Shown here in pieces: positions 1 through 5,122 of a stretch of 5,122 bases of DNA. Origin of the DNA: CAYZMH01 sp964479445 (GTDB lineage: Bacteria; Bacteroidota; Bacteroidia; Bacteroidales; GCA-2748055); the NCBI GenBank assembly GCA_964479445.1, contig CAYZMH010000137.1, forward strand, positions 1-5,122. The letters are read 5' to 3'. The notes below the pieces were generated by a model, which did not search any database, had not been told where the DNA came from, and saw only the letters and a program-made list of their open reading frames with translations. Within the stretch, counting starts at the first letter, position 1. Each line of letters starts with the position of its first letter. The translations under genes and the position numbers were made by a program.

Positions 1-1608
1 GGCCGTATCGCCCTTCAGTTACCGGAGGATGCTCCTTCCACCGTTTTCCTGAATTATGCCGTTTCCTATGTCAGTGAAGACCAGGCTGCTTCTAACTACG
101 AGAAGGAGATTGCGGGGAAGAACTTTGAGCAGCTTGCCGCTGAAGGAGAACGCACCTGGCAGGAGACCGCGGGACAGATACGGGTGGAAGGCGGAACAAT
201 GGCGCAGAAACGAACTTTCTACACGTCGCTGTACCGGACCTATGAGCGTATGGTGAACATCAATGAATATGGCCGCTACTACAGCGGGTATGACGGAAAA
301 GTGCATGAAAGCGACCGGCCTTTCTACGTGGATGACTGGGTGTGGGATACCTACCTGGCACATCATCCCCTGCGGACCATCCTGGATCCGGACATGGAAA
401 ATGATATGCTTCATTCCTATACGCAGATGTATGTCCAGAGTGGATGGATGCCTACCTTTCCACAGGTGTACGGTAACCGTATGTGCATGAATGCCTATCA
501 CTCTTCGGCTCTTTTTATCGATGCGTACCGGAAAGGTTTGAGGGATTTTGATGTGGAGAAAGCCTATGAGGGAGTGAAAAAGAACATGATGGAGGGGACC
601 TTTATCCCCTGGCGGCAGGGGACTCCCCGAAGACCAATTGACGACTTCTACCACGAGCACGGGTATTTCCCCTCCCTGCGGCCCGGGGAGGAAGAGACCG
701 AACCCCAGGTGGACGGTTTCGAGAAACGTCAACCCGTGGCGGTGACACTGGGAATCAGTTATGATTTCTGGGCCCTGTCGGAGCTCGCCGGTGAGCTGGG
801 AAAGGATGAAGAGCAATCCCGCTTCGCAGAAAAGGCAAAGGATTACAAAAACCTGTGGCATCCCGATTACCGGTTGTTCATGCCGAAAGATGATGAGGGG
901 GAATGGATCCTGATTGACCCGAAATCGGGCGGGGGTCCGGGCTACCGCAACTACTACGATGAGAATAACGGCTGGACCTACGCATGGGATGTGCAACACG
1001 ATATATACGGTCTGATGAATCTCCTCGGAGGTCAGAAGGCTGCCGAGGAGCGACTGGACCAACTGTTCAGGGAGCCCCTGGGCATGCGAAGAAGCGAATT
1101 CTTTGTGGATGGTGCGAATAGTACCGGCATGGTCGGACAGTTTTCCATGGGGAATGAACCTTCGTTTCATATCCCGTACCTGTTTAACTATTTCGGGGCA
1201 CCCTGGAAGACACAGAAGAAGACCCGGTTCCTGCTGGATGTATGGTTCAAGGACAATATATTCGGAGTTCCCGGTGACGAGGACGGGGGCGGAATGACCT
1301 CTTTTGTGGTATTTTCCTCCATGGGGATCTACCCGGTGACACCGGGTATCCCGGTCTATACCATCACCAGTCCGGTCTTCGAAAAAGTAAGCATCGACCT
1401 GGATAATGGCAACACCTTTACGGTGATCGCCGACGGGGCCAGCAAAACGAAGAAATATATCCAGCGCGCATTTATCAACGGCGAGGAGATCTTTACCCCC
1501 TTTATTACCCACGAACAGGTTATGTCAGGTGCCACCCTGGAACTGGAGCTGGGTGAGCTGCCCAACAAGTCGTGGGGTACGGAGGGAGAATTCCCGGGCG
1601 CGATTTAA
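1..1608 (+). CDS. GH92 family exo-alpha-mannosidase, 5' partial
   Basis: The reading frame is open from base 1 to a TAA at 1606-1608, giving 535 residues; the start codon and roughly the first 200-250 residues (most of the N-terminal beta-sandwich of a ~750-residue family) lie outside the window. GH92 enzymes are calcium-dependent, inverting exo-alpha-mannosidases, usually periplasmic, acting on N-glycans or alpha-mannans. Family marks seen, numbered from base 1: FYTSLYRT (about 69-76), YVDDWVWDTY near 109-118, E321 in an E-x-x-x-W-x-Y-x-W motif that matches the usual catalytic acid region, GNEPSFHIPY at 384-393, and PGDEDGG at 424-430, whose D426 and D428 match the catalytic-base pair. E321 to D428 is 107 residues, close to the family spacing. 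The usual motifs are all present, so the enzyme looks functional. Exact linkage specificity (1,2, 1,3, 1,4, 1,6 or phosphomannose) cannot be read from the fragment. It converges on the sulfatase operon across a gap. The ATG at 184 is internal, not the start. Confidence 0.95.
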   Translation, partial: GRIALQLPEDAPSTVFLNYAVSYVSEDQAASNYEKEIAGKNFEQLAAEGERTWQETAGQIRVEGGTMAQKRTFYTSLYRTYERMVNINEYGRYYSGYDGKVHESDRPFYVDDWVWDTYLAHHPLRTILDPDMENDMLHSYTQMYVQSGWMPTFPQVYGNRMCMNAYHSSALFIDAYRKGLRDFDVEKAYEGVKKNMMEGTFIPWRQGTPRRPIDDFYHEHGYFPSLRPGEEETEPQVDGFEKRQPVAVTLGISYDFWALSELAGELGKDEEQSRFAEKAKDYKNLWHPDYRLFMPKDDEGEWILIDPKSGGGPGYRNYYDENNGWTYAWDVQHDIYGLMNLLGGQKAAEERLDQLFREPLGMRRSEFFVDGANSTGMVGQFSMGNEPSFHIPYLFNYFGAPWKTQKKTRFLLDVWFKDNIFGVPGDEDGGGMTSFVVFSSMGIYPVTPGIPVYTITSPVFEKVSIDLDNGNTFTVIADGASKTKKYIQRAFINGEEIFTPFITHEQVMSGATLELELGELPNKSWGTEGEFPGAI

Positions 1609-1658
1609 CGCTGTATCCCTCATTATTTGAACGATGTAAGGTCTCCCGGCGGGCAACG

Positions 1659-1679
1659 ATCTAAGTTAGTAACTTAGAT
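1659..1679. repeat. Perfect 21-base palindrome, possible terminator hairpin
   Basis: Ten-base arms atctaagtta and taacttagat flank one central base, so a transcript could form a 9-bp stem with an AGU loop, with a possible extra G-U pair from 1658 and 1680. It begins 50 bases after the mannosidase stop, between convergent genes, where a terminator would be expected. No U tract follows it on the plus strand, and the stem is AT-rich, so intrinsic termination is only a possibility. A dyad-symmetric protein-binding site is the alternative. Confidence 0.6.
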
Positions 1680-1700
1680 TACTTTGTAAGGCCGTAAATT

Positions 1701-1737
1701 AATTACGTAGTTATCTACGTAAAAAACTACGTAATTT
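1701..1737. repeat. Nested inverted repeats with three TACGTA units at 12-base period
   Basis: TACGTA, itself palindromic, occurs at 1704-1709, 1716-1721 and 1728-1733, exactly 12 bases apart. The units combine into alternative hairpins: ttacgtag (1703-1710) with ctacgtaa (1715-1722) around a TTAT loop, or the longer aattacgtag (1701-1710) with ctacgtaatt (1727-1736). One base after the last arm the sequence becomes N, so the array may continue into the gap. Function is unknown; it could be part of a terminator, a small interspersed palindromic element or a tandem repeat. Confidence 0.75.
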
Positions 1738-1837
1738 NNNNNNNNNNNNNNNNNNNNNNNNNNNNNNNNNNNNNNNNNNNNNNNNNNNNNNNNNNNNNNN
1801 NNNNNNNNNNNNNNNNNNNNNNNNNNNNNNNNNNNNN
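1738..1837. other. Assembly gap (100 N)
   Basis: The run is exactly 100 N, the placeholder commonly used for gaps of unknown length. It removes the C-terminus of the sulfatase on the right and possibly more repeat on the left. The true distance between the mannosidase and the sulfatase operon is therefore unknown, and further genes could be missing. Confidence 0.98.
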
Positions 1838-3276
1838 ACGATCGCTTCCATTTCTGCTTTGAGGCGCTCGACGATTTCCGGCCGTTCGTTATAAAGGTTG
1901 TTCTGCTCGGCCGGGTCCTCTGCCAGGTTATAGAGTTGTCCTTCGGGGTCGCCCTGACCGGGTTCTATGCGGCGGGGTTTGGAAAAACCGCCCGATCCCA
2001 GCTGGTTGATCAGTTTCCAGTCACCGGAGCGGATCATCATGGCGCTCCCGGCCGACCGCATAACGATCGGGGGACGGACTGTGATGTCCCCGGTTTTCCC
2101 AAGCATGGCGGGCAGGAAGCTGTGGCTGTCCGGACCCGCACCTTCGGGGAGTTCTGCTTCGGTCAGATCTGCCATGGTGGCAAGCACATCGGTAAAGCAG
2201 ACCGGGTGGTCGGAGGTTGATCCGGCGGTCACGTTTCCGGGCCATTTTACGATAAAGGGCATGCGGTGACCTGCTTCCCATGCATCTCCTTTCATGCCGC
2301 GCAGTCCGCCTGATGCATCATGAGCGAACCGTTCCACGTCGTTTTCGTACCAGACCGGACCATTGTCGGAGCTGAAGATCACGAGGGTATTTTCCGACAT
2401 CCCGTTCTCTTCCAGGGAGGCCAGTACTTTTGCAATATTGGCGTCCACCATGGCGAGAAAGTCGCCGTACATCCCGGCGCCGCTTTTCCCTTCAAATTCA
2501 GGGGAGGGCAGCCAGGGTGTATGCGGAGCGGGGTAGGCCAGGTAGAGCATCATGGGTTGCTTGCTGTGTTCGCCGGAGGCATGCGATTCGATCACGTCGA
2601 TCGCCTCCTCTGTAAACCGCGGAAGCACATCTTTCAGTTCCAGTCCGGGCGCAATCCCACCTTCCCGCCAGAACGCTCCCTGGATAGGCGACCATCCCTC
2701 GGAGTGGTTGGCTTCAATGGTATCGGTTGGAGGGGTCACTGCCTGGTCGTTCCGTATGTAAAAATAGGGAGGGATATCGGTGGATGCACGGATCCCGAAA
2801 AACCGGTCGAAGCCCCGGTCATACGGTCCGCCTTTCAACGGTTTGTCATATCCCTTCTCTTCAAATCCCACATGCCATTTCCCCACCATGGCGGTTCGAT
2901 AGCCTCTTGATTTCAGCAGGGAAGGAACGGTGGTCTGTCCTTCATTGATCAGGGGATGGCTCCTCCAGCGGGAAACATCGATCCGGAAGGAGTACTCCCC
3001 GGTCATCAGTCCGTACCGCGACATATGGCAGAGCGGACCGGTGGCATGTGCATCGGTAAAGCGCATCCCCTCCTCTGCAAGCTGGTTGATGGTGGGAGTG
3101 GGGATCTTTGAGTCTTCGTTATAGCATTCTGCATCCCCGTATCCCATGTCATCCACCAGGATGAACAGGATATTGGGTGATTGGGGGCTGTTCGTGGAGC
3201 AGGAGGTGAGCATTGCTGTCACCATGACCAGGACCATCAGGATCCCGGATCGGCGGATTGCATGGAATTGTTTCAT
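1838..3276 (-). CDS. S1-family sulfatase lipoprotein with unusual C-x-M-x-R motif, 3' partial
   Basis: S1 sulfatases hydrolyse sulfate esters using a formylglycine made from an active-site Cys or Ser. The ATG at 3276 was chosen because it gives a compact lipoprotein signal: basic start (K2, R8, R9), hydrophobic core, and lipobox LTSC at 23-26. An upstream in-frame ATG at 3318 would add 14 poorly signal-like residues. The mature protein begins C-S-T-N with no acidic export signature, so it probably faces the periplasm. Visible active-site residues by motif: D42 and D43 (ILVDDMGYGD), C83 and R87 (formylglycine site), K133 and H135 (GKWH), H252 (PHTP), D304 and N305 (SSDNGP), K329 (GMKGD). The formylglycine site reads C-H-M-S-R; the normal Pro or Ala is Met85. 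A C-terminal part resembling the small sulfatase subdomain is seen at 415-462 (SGDWKLI, then GQLYNLAEDP). After residue 479 the frame enters the N gap, so probably a few tens of residues are missing. It lies 85 bases downstream of the next sulfatase, likely in the same operon. Substrate unknown. Confidence 0.93.
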
Positions 3277-3361
3277 TTGCAAGCAGTTAAATTTATGGTT
3301 TAAACGGGAAAGGCACATGCCATACGCGTTGGTTCATGCGATGCGGGCGTTGCCTGCCGTT

Positions 3362-4939
3362 TTATATCAATTCTCTTTCTTTCACTCCATTATAATGTTT
3401 TGAATCATTCTTCTCCAACCATTCAAGTAGGCAACTCCGCAGCTCTTCCACTTTCTCCTCGTACTGCGCCCGGTCGGGACTTTTACCGATCAGGTTATGC
3501 ATCTCGTGGGGATCGGTGTTCAGGTCGTACAGGGCATTGATCACCTCTGACTCTTTGGAGTAGGGGATGATCAGTTTCCACCCGTCTTTCAGGACCATGT
3601 AATTGGACTCGATATCGCCCCGGTAGTCCCATTCGGTCACCACGTACTCGCCGTGTCCGGTGTCGGTCCCCTCGATCAGTCCGCGCAGGCTCTTCCCGTC
3701 CGAATCACGGGGTTCCACATCCAGGTAATCCAGGATAGTAGGGAACAGGTCAATGAGTGACACATACCCTTCCACGGTCGTGCCTGCTTCGATTTGACCG
3801 GGAGAACGGATGATCAGAGGGATATGGGCCGATTCTTCGTAAAACACATTTTTTTCCCGGAGGCCGTGTGCACCCAGCATTTCTCCATGGTCGGAGACGA
3901 AGATCACCAGGGTATTGTCTGCGAGACCCAGCTCATCGAGTTTGGCCAGTATTCTGCCGGTCCAGTCGTCGATCTCTTTGACCAGCCCGTAGTAGTTTGA
4001 TATCATGTATTTGATCAACTCCGGGTCGGCATACTCCGGCATGGACATGCGGCCGTTGGCGTTCCGGTAGGGTGAGTTTTCCATATCGTCATCGATGCTT
4101 TCCGGCGGAATCATTTCGTCGGCCGGGTACATGTTGTAATACGGATCCGGCGGCAATATGGGGGCATGGGGGAAGTGGAAGGAGCAGGTGATGCTGAACA
4201 CGGTATCCTTCAGGCGCTCCAGGGCATCGATGGTTTCCCTGGCCTGGAACGCAGTAAGGGAGTGTTCCGCCGGTACAACAGATCTTCCGTGCCGGTCGGG
4301 CTGCACCCGCCGCACATCCATCTCCTCCAGCGTCTCATGGTCGGTGCCGTGGAATGTATCAATGGGATCGGTTTCATAGGGCCGGGCGGTGAAGTTATCA
4401 TGCAATTCCCCTTCCCCCGGCTCCCGTCGCGGAAAATGTTTATCCAGGTAATCCATGTAGACATGTTTCTGTCCGCCATGGAGAAATACGGATCTTCCAT
4501 TTTCCGAAGCCTGTTTGGGATTCCTGTATATGGATGTATGGGCCGACGGACTGTGCCATTTCCCGTAGTATTCGCAGTGGTACCCCTGTTCGGTCAGGAT
4601 TTCATCAAAGGTGGGCATGGTCATCAGGCCCTCCTCCTGGTACTCATAGGTCTTTGCATTGGTGTTCACCCCGGTATGCTCCACGGTATGACCGGTAAGT
4701 ATACTCGACCGGGCCGGTCCGCATACAGCACAGGGAGTATAAGCATTCACGAAATAAGCTCCCTCTCCCGCTAGCCGGTCCAGGTTCGGTGTCTCCAGTA
4801 CCGTATTTCCGGCAATGCTCAGGGCATCATACCGTTGCTGGTCGGTCATAATAAAGAGCAGGTTCATCTTTTGTTGTTCCTCCTCCTGTTTGCAGGAAAC
4901 CAGCAGAAAAAAGAGGGGTATCACCATTAACTTTCTCAT
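3362..4939 (-). CDS. S1-family sulfatase lipoprotein, likely surface-exposed
   Basis: This complete 525-residue protein is a sulfatase of the DQ/DH metal-ligand type, the pattern also seen in choline-sulfatase and phosphonate monoester hydrolase relatives. The ATG at 4939 gives a short lipoprotein signal with lipobox LVSC at 13-16. The mature N-terminus reads C-K-Q-E-E-E, resembling the Lys-plus-acidic lipoprotein export signal of Bacteroidota, so outer-surface anchoring is inferred. Active-site residues by motif: D33 and Q34 (TDQQR), C73-G-P-A-R77 (canonical formylglycine site), K127 and H129 (YGKWH), H258 (FPHAP), D350 and H351 (VSDHGE), K363 (LREKN). C-terminal DGWKL and ALYDLNTDP segments are typical of the family. 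The gene starts 14 bases after the oxidoreductase stop and is followed after 85 bases by the second sulfatase, so co-transcription is likely. No Shine-Dalgarno is visible; the leader is A-rich. The sulfated substrate cannot be assigned from sequence; phosphonate or phosphodiester hydrolysis is a less likely alternative. Confidence 0.95.
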   Translation of the reverse strand: MRKLMVIPLFFLLVSCKQEEEQQKMNLLFIMTDQQRYDALSIAGNTVLETPNLDRLAGEGAYFVNAYTPCAVCGPARSSILTGHTVEHTGVNTNAKTYEYQEEGLMTMPTFDEILTEQGYHCEYYGKWHSPSAHTSIYRNPKQASENGRSVFLHGGQKHVYMDYLDKHFPRREPGEGELHDNFTARPYETDPIDTFHGTDHETLEEMDVRRVQPDRHGRSVVPAEHSLTAFQARETIDALERLKDTVFSITCSFHFPHAPILPPDPYYNMYPADEMIPPESIDDDMENSPYRNANGRMSMPEYADPELIKYMISNYYGLVKEIDDWTGRILAKLDELGLADNTLVIFVSDHGEMLGAHGLREKNVFYEESAHIPLIIRSPGQIEAGTTVEGYVSLIDLFPTILDYLDVEPRDSDGKSLRGLIEGTDTGHGEYVVTEWDYRGDIESNYMVLKDGWKLIIPYSKESEVINALYDLNTDPHEMHNLIGKSPDRAQYEEKVEELRSCLLEWLEKNDSKHYNGVKERELI

Positions 4940-4953
4940 CTTGATCTGTTTAT

Positions 4954-5122
4954 TTAAGGGTTAAGCATGATCTTTTGTCCGGTTTTGTCGCTTTCCCGCG
5001 CCGCCTCCAGGATCTCCACCACGATCATATTGATCTGCAGCGAACCGGGATCGGTAGGTTCAAGCTCTATGTTTCCCCGCACCACCCCGGAGAAGAACGC
5101 GAAGGGATCGGTATACGGAATA
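4954..5122 (-). CDS. Gfo/Idh/MocA-type oxidoreductase, C-terminal fragment
   Basis: The last 55 codons are visible, in the frame entering at 5121 and ending with TAA at 4954-4956. They read D-P-F-A-F-F, then GVVRGNIELEPTDPGSLQIN, then VVEILEAARESDKTGQKI. This matches the typical C-terminal end of Gfo/Idh/MocA dehydrogenases: VVRG-x-I, the PTD turn, then the last helix with EIL-x-AAR and a K-T-G-x-x-I strand. Such enzymes use NAD(P) to oxidise or reduce sugars, inositols or related polyols; the Rossmann domain and the catalytic Lys lie beyond the window, so neither activity nor substrate can be judged. The stop is 14 bases before the sulfatase start, which points to one leftward operon and to a role in processing a sugar released by these enzymes. 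Confidence 0.82.
   Translation of the reverse strand, partial: IPYTDPFAFFSGVVRGNIELEPTDPGSLQINMIVVEILEAARESDKTGQKIMLNP

Larger units (their letters stand above)
1609..1737. other. AT-rich, repeat-rich spacer between convergent genes
   Basis: This non-coding stretch follows the mannosidase stop and runs into the N gap. It is clearly more AT-rich than the flanking genes. Besides the two palindromic elements listed separately, it has short direct repeats: acgatgtaag at 1631-1640 and acgatctaag at 1656-1665 differ at one base, and tgtaagg occurs at 1635-1641 and 1685-1691. I see no coding sequence, RNA gene or promoter in it. Confidence 0.8.

Noticed and set aside
19..1512. 497-codon open frame on the minus strand opposite the mannosidase
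   Set aside because: It lies wholly antisense to a clear GH92 gene, has no recognisable domain, and its length is explained by the codon use of the GC-biased plus-strand gene.
184..1608. ATG at 184 as the start of the mannosidase
   Set aside because: The same frame is open to base 1 and residues before it match the GH92 family (the VSYVSEDQA region and the segment leading to FYTSLYRT), so this Met is internal.
1641..1654. Short GC-rich stem around cccggcggg as a terminator
   Set aside because: Only three base pairs can form around a three-base loop and no U tract follows.
1711..1737. C-terminal end of the sulfatase read through the gap (last eight residues before a stop at 1711)
   Set aside because: The gap length is arbitrary, so the frame beyond it is meaningless, and those bases are the palindromic repeat, not sulfatase-like sequence.
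2320..2910. 196-codon plus-strand frame opposite the second sulfatase, and similar plus-strand frame at 4166-4774
   Set aside because: Both are antisense to conserved sulfatase catalytic regions and show no family features.
3277..3318. Upstream ATG at 3318 extending the second sulfatase by 14 residues
   Set aside because: The extension would put polar and charged residues ahead of a normal lipoprotein signal; the ATG at 3276 gives the standard signal length to the lipobox.
3277..3361. Promoter or separate small gene in the 85-base spacer between the sulfatases
   Set aside because: TAAATTTA on the minus strand only weakly resembles the Bacteroidota -7 element, with no good -33 partner, and no open frame of note is present.

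Overview
The window looks like a polysaccharide- or glycoprotein-degradation locus of a Bacteroidota bacterium, probably from a metagenome assembly because it contains a run of exactly 100 N. The assignment rests on three things: a GH92 exo-alpha-mannosidase, two S1-family sulfatases with lipoprotein signal peptides (one with a Bacteroidota-like surface-export signature after the lipid-bearing cysteine), and start codons with A-rich leaders and no clear Shine-Dalgarno sequence. By eye the genes are moderately GC-rich and the spacer beside the gap is AT-rich. Planctomycetota or Verrucomicrobiota are less likely alternatives.

Layout. Positions 1-1608 (+) hold the C-terminal two thirds of a GH92 alpha-mannosidase whose start lies before the window. 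Positions 1609-1737 are an AT-rich, palindrome-rich spacer, followed by the N run at 1738-1837. On the minus strand, reading from right to left, come the last 55 codons of a Gfo/Idh/MocA-type oxidoreductase (4954-5122), a complete S1 sulfatase lipoprotein (3362-4939), and a second S1 sulfatase lipoprotein (1838-3276) whose C-terminus is lost in the gap. The spacings of 14 and 85 bases suggest one operon transcribed leftwards, convergent with the mannosidase.

How the genes may work together (inference): the sulfatases would remove sulfate esters from a glycan, exposing sugars to exo-acting glycosidases such as GH92. The oxidoreductase could process a released or modified sugar. Both sulfatases have the cysteine that an anaerobic sulfatase-maturating enzyme converts to formylglycine; that enzyme is not in the window. 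No SusC/SusD pair or regulator is visible. The link between the mannosidase and the sulfatase operon depends on the scaffold join, not on continuous sequence.

The most unusual observations are an off-consensus formylglycine motif (Cys-His-Met-Ser-Arg in place of Cys-x-Pro/Ala-x-Arg) in an otherwise complete sulfatase active site, and a series of TACGTA palindromes at an exact 12-base period running into the gap. I see no convincing new multi-gene system.
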